From assembly GCF_900115825.1 (NCBI RefSeq), contig NZ_FOXW01000001.1, positions 1-64,000 of the forward strand: a stretch of DNA of 64,000 nt. The letters are read 5' to 3'. Shown piece by piece: positions 27,980-36,663 of the stretch (position 1 is the stretch's first letter; each line of letters opens with the position of its first letter). The stretch is from Desemzia incerta. Lineage in GTDB: Bacteria > Bacillota > Bacilli > Lactobacillales > Carnobacteriaceae. The notes beneath the pieces are model-generated. The model had not been told where the DNA came from and made no database searches. It saw nothing but the letters and a program-made list of their open reading frames with translations. Made by a program: the position numbers and the translations under genes.

Positions 27980-28738
27980 ATGGAACTTGAAGCTGTCATT
28001 AATAGAAAATATGATGAACTAAATGAAAATGAGCTTTCAATCGTGTCTTATATATTGAAGAATAAAAAAGAAACTCAGGACATTAGTATCACAAAACTAG
28101 CTGAGGTTTGTCATACTTCAAAATCTACAATTCATAGACTGACACAAAAATTAGGTTTTAGCGGATTTGTGGAATTCAAATATAGTATCAAACAAAGTAT
28201 TGAACTACACAGTGCTACTAATGACGATATGATCGAGAAGTTAAAAAATGATATTGAGACTACTTATAAATTATTTAATCAAACAGATGTAAAAAAAATT
28301 GTTGAAAAGGTTTATCAGTCTAAAAGAATATATGGTTATGGAACCGGTTGGGCGCAATTAAATGCGCTAAATGATTTGAACCGAAATTTCATATTGAGTG
28401 GTAAAAATAGTATGGTGCTTCAATCTAAGACGGAATTGAAATTGTTGCTATCGGAAATGGATTCAAATGATTTGGTGATTATCGTGTCAAAAAGCGGAGA
28501 CGGAATTGGATTGTCTGAAATCACACAACTATTGTCATTGAAAAAGATCCCGATTTTATCTATTACAGAGTTTAAAAACAATGATCTAGCTTCTAAAACA
28601 GATTATAACTTATATTTTCAAAGTTCGGAGTTTTATGATAAACATCGGGAAAACACGTCAAAAAAGACTTTTGTAACAGTAAATATAGTATTAGATATGC
28701 TATATCGGGAATATATAAAATACGAAAATTTATTATAA
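27980..28738 (+). CDS. MurR/RpiR family transcriptional regulator (second locus)
   Basis: 252 residues: HTH_6 domain at the N-terminus (ISITKLAEVCHTSKSTIHRLTQKLG) and a C-terminal SIS domain (YGTGWAQLNAL, IIVSKSGDG). It precedes a second EIICB and GH4 pair and is the presumed sensor for that locus. Compared with the first RpiR protein it has the same architecture but a diverged sequence. A 12-bp palindrome GGGAAGCTTCCC lies 20 bases after its stop codon, ahead of the PTS promoter, and a sibling occurs before the GH4 gene. Confidence 0.9.
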   Translation: MELEAVINRKYDELNENELSIVSYILKNKKETQDISITKLAEVCHTSKSTIHRLTQKLGFSGFVEFKYSIKQSIELHSATNDDMIEKLKNDIETTYKLFNQTDVKKIVEKVYQSKRIYGYGTGWAQLNALNDLNRNFILSGKNSMVLQSKTELKLLLSEMDSNDLVIIVSKSGDGIGLSEITQLLSLKKIPILSITEFKNNDLASKTDYNLYFQSSEFYDKHRENTSKKTFVTVNIVLDMLYREYIKYENLL

Positions 28739-28758
28739 AACATAATATCAGTAAAACA

Positions 28759-28770
28759 GGGAAGCTTCCC
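28759..28770. promoter_or_regulatory. Palindrome GGGAAGCTTCCC, candidate RpiR operator
   Basis: A perfect 12-bp palindrome of form GGGAA-NN-TTCCC, 57 bases upstream of the -35 of the second PTS gene. The same form occurs at 30528-30539. The left half also pairs with AGCTTCCCT-like bases at 28803-28810 to give a long imperfect hairpin followed by a T tract, so it may double as the terminator of the rpiR gene. Confidence 0.5.
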
Positions 28771-28826
28771 AATCAATGGTAACATTTCCATAGTTGGAGA
28801 TTGCTTCCCTATGTTTTTGTATTCTA

Positions 28827-28855
28827 TTGAGAAAGCGCTTTTACGATGGTATAAA
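28827..28855 (+). promoter_or_regulatory. Promoter of the second PTS gene with overlapping cre site
   Basis: TTGAGA (28827-28832), a 17-base spacer and TATAAA (28850-28855). AGAAAGCGCTTTTA (28830-28843) overlaps the -35 and spacer and resembles a catabolite responsive element. CcpA binding there would block RNA polymerase, fitting repression of alpha-glucoside use by glucose. Confidence 0.75.
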
Positions 28856-28892
28856 TTAAATGTAATGATGAAAAGAAAAGGAGATAAATATC

Positions 28893-30497
28893 ATGATGGA
28901 AAAATTACAGCGATTTGGCGGAGCAATGTTTACCCCTGTATTATTGTTTGCTTTTGCGGGAATAATGATAGCCCTCTCAAGTTTGGCTACAAATGAGCTT
29001 ATCATTGGGAACCTAGCCGCAGAAGGAACTGTTTGGACGAGAATTTGGGAAATATTAGAGGGCGGAGCTTGGGTTGTATTTGATCATATGGAACTTTTAT
29101 TTGTAATCGGTTTGCCTATTGGTCTTGCAAAAAAAGCCAATGCTCGAGCAGCTTTGGAATCTTTGATTATTTATTTGACATTTAACACTTTTGTGAGTGG
29201 AATGATTGAGTTTTTCGGCCTGACTTTTAACGTGGATTTTTCTCAAGAAGTGGGAGGAGAAAGCGGGTTGACCATGATCGCCGGAATCAAAACTTTAGAT
29301 ACTAATATTGTTGGCGCCATTGTTATAGCTGGTATAGCAGTCTGGATACATGACCGCTACTTTGAAAAAAAATTACCTGATTGGTTAGGGATTTTCCAAG
29401 GTTCTGCTTTAGTCATCATCGTTGGTTTCTTCTTGATGATTCCTGTAGCCGGTTTAGTGAGTTGGATTTGGCCGATGGTGCAAGGAGGAATCAGTTCATT
29501 ACAAACTTTCTTATCGTCTTCAGGCACTTTTGGAATTTGGTTATACGTCTTTTTAGAAAGATTATTGATTCCAACTGGTTTGCATCATTTCATATACCAA
29601 CCGTTTGCATACGGGCCAGCGATTGTCGAAGGCGGGACGACAGCATACTGGTTAGAAAACTTAAGTACTTTTGCATCTTCAACTGCTTCTATGAAAACAT
29701 TATTTCCAGAAGCAGGTTTCACATTCCATAATTATTCAAAAATTTTCGCTCCTCTTGGTATCGCTGCAGCTTTTTATGCTACAGCTAACCCTGATAAGAA
29801 GAAAAAAACATTAGCTTTAATTGTTCCTATAACACTTACTGCTGTTTTAGCGGGAATAACAGAACCGATTGAATTCACGTTTTTATTTATTGCACCGCCG
29901 CTTTTCTTATTGCATTCTGTATTGGCTGCAACCTTATCTTCTACAGCTTATATGGTGGGTCTTTCAAGTGATATGGGTGGTGGATTGATACGTTCTATTG
30001 CCCAATTTATTATCCCTATGTCGACTAATCACATGGATCAAATATTAATTTGGTTGGGGGTAGGTCTGACATTCAGCGCCATTTATTTCTTCTCTTTCAG
30101 ATATTTTATATTGAAATTCGATTATAAAACTCCAGGAAGAGAACTAGATGCTGAAGTGAAGATGTACTCCAAAAAAGAGTTTAAAGACAAAATGGCCAAT
30201 AGCAAAGCAAGAAAAACATCAGCTATACAATCTGTTAAAGGAGCTAATCAATATACGCCTCAAGCAGCGCAATACCTAGAAGCTCTTGGTGGAAAAGAGA
30301 ATATTGAAAGTGTAACAAATTGCGCTACTCGTTTAAGAGTAAAAGTAAAAGATACTCAGTTGCTTGCCCCAGACGCTGACTTTAAAGAGGTAGGAGCACA
30401 TGGAGTAGTTAAAAATGGCAACTCTATACAAGTGATCATAGGATTGGACGTACCTCAAGTGAGAGATCAAGTGGATAATTTGCTTTTAAATCAATAA
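28893..30497 (+). CDS. PTS EIICB, glucose family, alpha-glucoside type (second locus)
   Basis: 534 residues, paralogous to the EIICB at 22267. The EIIC membrane domain (~1-420) keeps ERLLIPTGLHH and GITEPIEF; the C-terminal EIIB domain carries the phosphocysteine in SVTNCATRLRV. It again lacks EIIA. Ahead of it are an RpiR gene, a cre-overlapped promoter and AAAAGGAGA. The GH4 gene follows after a 164-base gap that holds its own promoter. Confidence 0.92.
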   Translation: MMEKLQRFGGAMFTPVLLFAFAGIMIALSSLATNELIIGNLAAEGTVWTRIWEILEGGAWVVFDHMELLFVIGLPIGLAKKANARAALESLIIYLTFNTFVSGMIEFFGLTFNVDFSQEVGGESGLTMIAGIKTLDTNIVGAIVIAGIAVWIHDRYFEKKLPDWLGIFQGSALVIIVGFFLMIPVAGLVSWIWPMVQGGISSLQTFLSSSGTFGIWLYVFLERLLIPTGLHHFIYQPFAYGPAIVEGGTTAYWLENLSTFASSTASMKTLFPEAGFTFHNYSKIFAPLGIAAAFYATANPDKKKKTLALIVPITLTAVLAGITEPIEFTFLFIAPPLFLLHSVLAATLSSTAYMVGLSSDMGGGLIRSIAQFIIPMSTNHMDQILIWLGVGLTFSAIYFFSFRYFILKFDYKTPGRELDAEVKMYSKKEFKDKMANSKARKTSAIQSVKGANQYTPQAAQYLEALGGKENIESVTNCATRLRVKVKDTQLLAPDADFKEVGAHGVVKNGNSIQVIIGLDVPQVRDQVDNLLLNQ

Positions 30498-30527
30498 ATG
30501 TATAAGAAGACAATTCTAAAACTATGT

Positions 30528-30574
30528 GGGAACATTCCCAGAATAAAGGAACATTTTCTAAAGAGGAACTTCCT
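30528..30574. promoter_or_regulatory. Cluster of GGAA/TTCC palindromes upstream of second GH4 gene
   Basis: GGGAACATTCCC (30528-30539) is a perfect-arm match to the 28759 palindrome. AGGAACATTTTCT (about 30547-30559) and AGGAACTTCCT (30564-30574) are weaker relatives. Placed just upstream of the GH4 promoter, they are the best candidates for the RpiR operator in this locus. Confidence 0.5.
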
Positions 30575-30595
30575 TCCCTAAAAGCCTTAAGTGCA

Positions 30596-32005
<1,410 letters not shown>

Positions 32006-32016
32006 AAATCTAGAGA

Positions 32017-32062
32017 GAAAACCGTGAGATAGGAGAAAAACTTCACTTACGGTTTTCTTTTA
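32017..32062 (+). terminator. Terminator after second GH4 gene
   Basis: Stem 32017-32025 with 32049-32057, extended inward by GTGAG/CTTAC with one wobble pair, then CTTTTAT. Confidence 0.8.
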
Positions 32063-32191
32063 TACTCCTTAAATTCAACTACTAAAATCGTCTATTTCTC
32101 TAATTCTTCAAAAAATTGAAAATGATTAAAAGACTTAAAATTTTTTTATTAAAACTAGAGATGACGAGTAAGATTTATTACACAAATGTTT

Positions 32192-32220
32192 TTGACGTAC
32201 TTATATAAGTACGTTATAAT
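32192..32220 (+). promoter_or_regulatory. Toxin-antitoxin promoter containing a perfect 20-bp palindrome
   Basis: TTGACG (32192-32197), a 17-base spacer and TATAAT (32215-32220) make a near-consensus promoter. The palindrome ACGTACTTATATAAGTACGT (32195-32214) fills the spacer and overlaps the -35. This is the expected place for autorepression by an antitoxin dimer or antitoxin-toxin complex. Confidence 0.9.
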
Positions 32221-32246
32221 AGTGGTGAAAAATGGGAGGGATAAAT

Positions 32247-32501
32247 ATGTCTATTTTAAATCCTAGTCAAGCAAGAAAAACCTTTTACCAGTTATTAAAA
32301 GACGTTAACAAAACTAGTGAACCCGTTTATATTTCAGGTAAAAACGAAGAGAGCGAAGCAGTTATGGTTAGTAAAAAAGATTGGGATGCTATCCAAGAAA
32401 CTTTATATCTTCAATCTTCTGGAGTAGCTGACGTAATCCAGCAACGTGAACAAGAAAATGAGTTTGTTGCATTGGAGGATATCGATTGGGATACTCTATA
32501 A
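32247..32501 (+). CDS. Type II antitoxin, YefM/Phd family
   Basis: 84 residues. The N-terminal half (NPSQARKTFYQLLKDVN, then VYISGKNEESEAVMVSKKDWDAI) is the Phd/YefM DNA-binding fold; the acidic C-terminal tail (residues ~60-84) should neutralise the toxin. The start at 32247 is chosen because GGGAGGG lies 6-12 bases upstream; an ATG at 32232 contains the ribosome site itself. The toxin gene overlaps the last 16 bases. A full promoter-operator lies directly upstream. Confidence 0.9.
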   Translation: MSILNPSQARKTFYQLLKDVNKTSEPVYISGKNEESEAVMVSKKDWDAIQETLYLQSSGVADVIQQREQENEFVALEDIDWDTL

Positions 32502-32752
32502 AGTTAGCGAAATCAGCTATGAAAGATCTCAAACATCTAAAAGGAGCCCATTTAGATCAGAAATTTAAATCCATTATGGAAATATTAAAGAATAATCCAT
32601 TTCAAAATCCACCTCCTTATGAGAAACTGGTCGGAAATTTAAAAAACAAATATTCACGACGTTTGAATATTCAGCACCGAGTGGTTTACTCAGTCAATGA
32701 TGAAACAAAAGAAGTTATTATTTGGTCTGCTTGGACGCATTATGAAAGATAG
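32486..32752 (+). CDS. Type II toxin, YoeB/Txe family mRNA interferase
   Basis: 88 residues of the RelE/YoeB fold. It shows the family N-terminal IKLAKSAMKDLKHL helix, the PYEKLVGNLKNKYSRRLNIQHRVVYSV core with catalytic-type Arg/Lys residues, and the WTHYER C-terminus with the histidine and tyrosine typical of YoeB. YoeB cleaves mRNA at the ribosome. The start is TTG with GGAGG 7 bases upstream, inside the antitoxin gene, so translation is coupled. Neutralised by the YefM-like protein. Confidence 0.9.
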   Translation: MGYSIKLAKSAMKDLKHLKGAHLDQKFKSIMEILKNNPFQNPPPYEKLVGNLKNKYSRRLNIQHRVVYSVNDETKEVIIWSAWTHYER

Positions 32753-32930
32753 AAAATAACTTTTTGAAAAACTATTTTCTATTTTTTTATACCGCTCTTT
32801 TTTATATAAAAAAATCGTATGACTCAGATCCTTTTTATGAACAAAGGGTTCTATTTGAGCTCATTTGTCTAGAAAGACTACTAGTAAAAATATATAATAT
32901 TTATGGAACACAAAGTAATTTAACTTTTAT

Positions 32931-32994
32931 AAAGCAGACATGCAGTAAGCCTGGACTTCCTTGACTTGCTGCATGTCTGCTTTTGCTTTTTTGT
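32931..32994 (+). terminator. Terminator downstream of the toxin-antitoxin pair
   Basis: A 15-bp perfect stem (32931-32945 with 32969-32983), a 23-base loop and TTTTGCTTTTTT. It lies 178 bases after the toxin stop. The intervening AT-rich DNA (32753-32930) holds only a 66-codon reading frame without a ribosome site. Confidence 0.85.
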
Positions 32995-33029
32995 TAGTAA
33001 TGCGAAGATATGTTTGTGGAAATAAGTGC

Positions 33030-33171
33030 CTCACTTCACGCTCTTTTTAGACGCGTTGCGTAAGGCAGCTCACACAAATATAAGCCGAATTCGGCCTGTT
33101 AGGAGATACATCTAACTGGTCGAATCCTTCTTATATTTAGTAAGCTGAACGTCTTACTCCACGCTCTTTTT
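33030..33171. repeat. Structured element flanked by direct repeats
   Basis: Imperfect direct repeats CTCACTTCACGCTCTTTTT (33030-33048) and CTTACTCCACGCTCTTTTT (~33153-33171) flank nested inverted segments: AGACG/CGTCT (33049, 33150), CAGCT/AGCTG (33066, 33143), AAATATAAG/CTTATATTT (33076, 33130), a GCCGAATTCGGC palindrome (33084-33095) and a GTTAG/CTAAC hairpin (33098-33116). The right copy includes the last codons and stop of the minus-strand DUF438 gene. It could be a small non-autonomous mobile element or a folded RNA 3' of that gene. No open reading frame. Confidence 0.55.
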
Positions 33172-34395
33172 TTCTGTCCCGTCTAAGTCAATGATGTTTT
33201 GGATGGGTTGGACGTACTCCAAGGTACCCATGTAAGTGCCGTCGTCATCTCTGACAGCTGTGTAAGTGACCATGACGAACTCGCCGCGTGCATGGAACCA
33301 AAGTGTTTCAGAATCTTTTTCTCCTGATTTGAAGTCTTCGATTAACTTTTTGACGATCGGCTGACTTTTAGGAGGGTGACAATTTTCAACTTGTCGTCCA
33401 ATAGCGTTTTTAGTCCGTGGGAACAATTTTCTGCCTGTTCCTACATTGAAATATTTCACAGTATCATTCGCATCGACAAAAGACAATTCAAGGGGTAATA
33501 AGTTCAGCATCTTTTCCAATTCATTAGGTGTTAAATGCCCAACCTTAAAGTGGATATTGGCATCTTGTTCAGCAGGTTCCGTTTCTGGAATTGAAACATC
33601 TTCAAATGAAGTCCGCTCCGGTATCCATTTGGCCTCTGGCTTGACGATACAATAGCCGATTTCATCCGATTCTTCGTCAATTTTGAGCCAATCATCTTCA
33701 TTGAAAATGTCACTCACCATCGGAATCAAGATTTCTTCTTCTTTAACGATCATTTCTTCTAATTCATATTTCAAAGTAGCGAACTCTTCTTTTAATTGGT
33801 CCAACTGATTGGTTTCCACAGATAGAACGACTTGTTTGAATAAGGCGCGGATATCATCGTCCACACCCCACATGACTTTAGGAGGAGCTGTGATACCATA
33901 ACGTTCCATAATAGGAAACATGGAGTTTTCCTTACGTGCATAATGGTTATCGAATTGCCAAAGAATCGTCAACTGTTTCAATAATCCATCTTTGATTTCA
34001 GGCTCCGGCTCCAAGAGATACACTTCTATCAATCGTTGTATACGGTCTAAGCTGCTTTCAATCGCCAAGTTTTCTTGTTTAAGCACGTGGATCGGATGAC
34101 CAGGCTTCTTAAACTCATCGGATTGATTTTCAGGGTCACTAATAGCGCCTAAAAACATAGAAGCATGGATATTGCACAATTTTTGAATATCTTCTACATT
34201 AATGCCTTCTCCTAACAATCTTCTTTCCATTACCGAGATCTCAAACGCACTGATGCCCGAAAAGTGTTCTTCAAAATCTTGTTTTACTAAATCTTTGTCT
34301 TCGCCTGCATGCAGCCGCAGCAGCAGATCTTTTAAGATAGATTGTCGTTGCTCTAATTCTAGCGCACGTTTTCCTTTATGTTGAGTTTCAGTCAT
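33154..34395 (-). CDS. DUF438 protein with hemerythrin-like and PAS domains
   Basis: 413 residues. DUF438 occupies ~20-90. A hemerythrin-like four-helix region (~100-245) has spaced His/Glu residues (HPIHVLKQEN, FDNHYARKENSMFP). A C-terminal PAS domain (~295-405) contains VDANDTVKYFN and FVMVTYTAVRDDDGTYMG. Such proteins are presumed redox, oxygen or haem/NO sensors, but the role is unproven. ATG overlaps the preceding DUF1858 stop by one base (TAATG), with GAGGAG 8 bases upstream, so the pair is one translational unit. Confidence 0.88.
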   Translation of the reverse strand: MTETQHKGKRALELEQRQSILKDLLLRLHAGEDKDLVKQDFEEHFSGISAFEISVMERRLLGEGINVEDIQKLCNIHASMFLGAISDPENQSDEFKKPGHPIHVLKQENLAIESSLDRIQRLIEVYLLEPEPEIKDGLLKQLTILWQFDNHYARKENSMFPIMERYGITAPPKVMWGVDDDIRALFKQVVLSVETNQLDQLKEEFATLKYELEEMIVKEEEILIPMVSDIFNEDDWLKIDEESDEIGYCIVKPEAKWIPERTSFEDVSIPETEPAEQDANIHFKVGHLTPNELEKMLNLLPLELSFVDANDTVKYFNVGTGRKLFPRTKNAIGRQVENCHPPKSQPIVKKLIEDFKSGEKDSETLWFHARGEFVMVTYTAVRDDDGTYMGTLEYVQPIQNIIDLDGTEKKSVE

Positions 34396-34625
34396 TAGGC
34401 ATTCTCCTCAATCGTAAAACCTTGACCTTCCAACTTAGCGATCAATTCAGGAATATCTAATCCAATTTGTTCAGCGCCTTTTTTCAATGGCATCATTCGA
34501 CCGACAGAATTCAATAAGTGATCATTTTGTAAGGGGGTAAAACCCATATGAACCAGAATATTCTTTAACTCAGGGTATTGTTGGATCAATTGATAAACAG
34601 TTTCGTTCAGATTGATTTTTTTCAT
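34395..34625 (-). CDS. DUF1858 domain protein
   Basis: 76 residues, a single small helical domain (INLNETVYQLIQQYPELKNILVHMGF...) of the DUF1858 family, which often accompanies DUF438 or hybrid-cluster/ScdA-type iron proteins. The start at 34625 is chosen because AAGGTTGAG lies just upstream and the family begins MKKINLNETV; a longer frame from 34679 adds an unrelated leader. It heads the two-gene minus-strand operon with the DUF438 gene. It lacks the cysteines seen in some relatives. Confidence 0.85.
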   Translation of the reverse strand: MKKINLNETVYQLIQQYPELKNILVHMGFTPLQNDHLLNSVGRMMPLKKGAEQIGLDIPELIAKLEGQGFTIEENA

Positions 34626-34797
34626 AGTGCTCAACCTTTCAAATTCAATTCGATTGAATGTTTGTGATATTTTTCTCAAATGGTGACTGACTCTATTGTA
34701 AAGGAGAAAAAAATGCTTTTCAATAAATAGCAGATAGAATTATTTTAAGAAATCTATGGTTTCACAAATTAGTCAACTTTTTGGATACAATGCATTA

Positions 34798-34840
34798 AGC
34801 ACCTATTTGAATCACCTAATAAGCGATTCAAATAGGTGCT
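34798..34840. terminator. Long hairpin downstream of the Rieske oxidoreductase gene
   Basis: A 16-bp perfect stem (34798-34813 with 34825-34840) and an 11-base loop. It lies 15 bases past the minus-strand oxidoreductase stop but lacks a T tract on either strand, so it may stabilise the 3' end rather than terminate strictly. Confidence 0.6.
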
Positions 34841-34854
34841 GTTGATAAATTTGT

Positions 34855-36399
34855 TTAAATGTCTGATGATGGCAATGGTTTTACAGCCGGACCTTCTAAC
34901 ACTTCGCCTTTGTAAGAAAATCGAGAGCCATGACAAGCGCAGTCCCAAGAACGCTCGGCATCATTCCAATCCAAGCTGCAGCCTAAATGGGTACAGACCG
35001 GAACGACTTTATGCAAATGTCCTTGTTCATCTCGATAAGCGCCTACTTTTTCTCCCTGTATACTGACTAAGCCGCCTTCATCCAATGCAAGATCGGATAA
35101 CTTCTTATCAGGACGTTTTAATTTACCGACCACAAAGTCTTTTCCCACCGATGTATTTTTCCATAAAAAAGTTTTGGTATCAACTAATTTCAATTTCTTT
35201 CGAGTAGGATCAAATAGAGAAGCATAACGATTCTTCTGGCCTAAAATAGTATCTGTTAATAACTTGGCAGCAACAGCTCCAGCAGACATGCCCCATTTAT
35301 TGAATCCTGTAGCAACTAAAATCGTATCGTTTTGTTTGGTCATTTGTCCGATGTAAGGGACTTTATCTAAGGTTTGGAGATCTTGACTGGACCACATGTG
35401 AAGAGGGGATTGGCCGCCAAAGTATTTTTTGCCGAATTCTTCCAAGTCTTGATAATGAAAAATGGTTTTTTGAGAACTTTTGCCCGTTTGGTGACCTTCT
35501 CCGCCGACCAATAAGAGCGGTTCACCATATTTTCCTTGGACAGAACGGATAGATCGAGCAGGCTGTTCGACGTTGATATACATGCCTTCAGGAATTTTGC
35601 CAGTTGCTCGAGTCACCATGGCATAAGAACGGTGGATGGAAAGGCGTGTGAAATACAATCCGTCCGCATCATTTATAGGATAATGAGTAGCCATAATAAT
35701 TTTTTTACATAAAATAAGAGAGTTATTCTCTGTCAAAATCAAAGGTGTTGTTTCTTTAAGGATTTCCATTGCACGAGTGTGTTCAAAGATTGTTCCGCCT
35801 AAACGAATAATCTCGCGAACGAGTGCAGTTAGAAAAAGTACCGGATCAAATTGTGCTTGATCGTACATCACTAAAGCTTCTTTGATAGGAAAAGGCAAGT
35901 CAGAGTTTTCTTTTGTTAATTCACCATTGATCCCCAGAGTTTGGTAAGCAGCTGCCTCTCTTTCTAGTTTTCGTTTTCCATAGTGGGACTCAGCGTAAAT
36001 GAAGGAGTCTTTCGTTTCGTAAGCACATTCGATACTCAACTCTTTGATCAGTTGCCGGATAGATTCTAATCCATCTATGTTCGCGTCATAATACTGCTTG
36101 GCTTTATCTTCACCAAGCGTTTTTATGAGCTGGTCATAAATCAAACTGTGTTGAGCGGTGATTTTTGCCGTCGTATGACCGGTAACTCCGTTGATCAGTC
36201 GGCCGGCTTCGATCAATGTGACTTTTTTGCCCGCTTTTGCCAACAAATAAGCACTAATGATGCCCACAATACCACCGCCGACAATACCGATTTCAGTTTT
36301 ATGGTTTTCTTTTAAGACTGGAAACTCAGGAGTGGTTTGTTGGGCCGTCCAGAACGATTTTGGAAAAGGCAGAGAAGTTTTTATGTCATGGGAATTCAT
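34855..36399 (-). CDS. FAD-dependent oxidoreductase fused to a Rieske [2Fe-2S] domain
   Basis: 514 residues. The N-terminal DAO-type FAD domain starts with GIVGGGIVGIISAYLLAKAG and the later GEGHQTG and NKWGMSAG segments complete it. The C-terminal Rieske domain binds the cluster through C469-T-H471 and C487-x2-H490. Such fusions occur widely in Firmicutes and resemble glycine-oxidase/GabT-linked enzymes; the substrate is unknown. The start at 36399 follows AGGAGG by 8 bases; a longer frame to 36498 adds a hydrophobic stretch without a ribosome site and is rejected. Confidence 0.9.
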   Translation of the reverse strand: MNSHDIKTSLPFPKSFWTAQQTTPEFPVLKENHKTEIGIVGGGIVGIISAYLLAKAGKKVTLIEAGRLINGVTGHTTAKITAQHSLIYDQLIKTLGEDKAKQYYDANIDGLESIRQLIKELSIECAYETKDSFIYAESHYGKRKLEREAAAYQTLGINGELTKENSDLPFPIKEALVMYDQAQFDPVLFLTALVREIIRLGGTIFEHTRAMEILKETTPLILTENNSLILCKKIIMATHYPINDADGLYFTRLSIHRSYAMVTRATGKIPEGMYINVEQPARSIRSVQGKYGEPLLLVGGEGHQTGKSSQKTIFHYQDLEEFGKKYFGGQSPLHMWSSQDLQTLDKVPYIGQMTKQNDTILVATGFNKWGMSAGAVAAKLLTDTILGQKNRYASLFDPTRKKLKLVDTKTFLWKNTSVGKDFVVGKLKRPDKKLSDLALDEGGLVSIQGEKVGAYRDEQGHLHKVVPVCTHLGCSLDWNDAERSWDCACHGSRFSYKGEVLEGPAVKPLPSSDI

Positions 36400-36577
36400 T
36401 GAATAGACCTCCTTAATAAATGGATGAAAGTAAAAAGGCAAGCAATCAATCAATACATAAAATAGTGAGGGGAAACGAGTGAAAAACAATATGTACAAGC
36501 AGATTGTAGCACTAGTCCGCCCAAAATGTAACAGATAACCCTTTAAAAATATATCTATAAAATTTAATTGAAAAGGG

Positions 36578-36605
36578 TTTTACTTCTGATAGTAAGTGGT
36601 ATACT
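36578..36605 (+). promoter_or_regulatory. Probable promoter of the second pepF
   Basis: TTTTAC (36578-36583), a 16-base spacer and TATACT (36600-36605), 59 bases before the start codon. Confidence 0.5.
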
Positions 36606-36663
36606 AGGAACCATAAATGAAAAATTTCTCATTTTATGAGAAAGCAAAGAGGGAGCAAACCAC

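Noticed and set aside
32764-32964. 66-codon reading frame after the toxin gene
   Set aside because: It runs into the left arm of the terminator hairpin, has no ribosome binding site and low-complexity AT-driven composition.
34650-34670. CRP/FNR-type operator (TGTGATATTTTTCTCAAA) before the DUF1858 gene
   Set aside because: The half-sites are spaced 8 instead of 6 bases and one is degenerate, so the match is not better than chance in AT-rich DNA.
36400-36498. N-terminal extension of the Rieske oxidoreductase
   Set aside because: It is a hydrophobic leader with no ribosome site; the ATG at 36399 has AGGAGG at 8 bases and begins at the family N-terminus.
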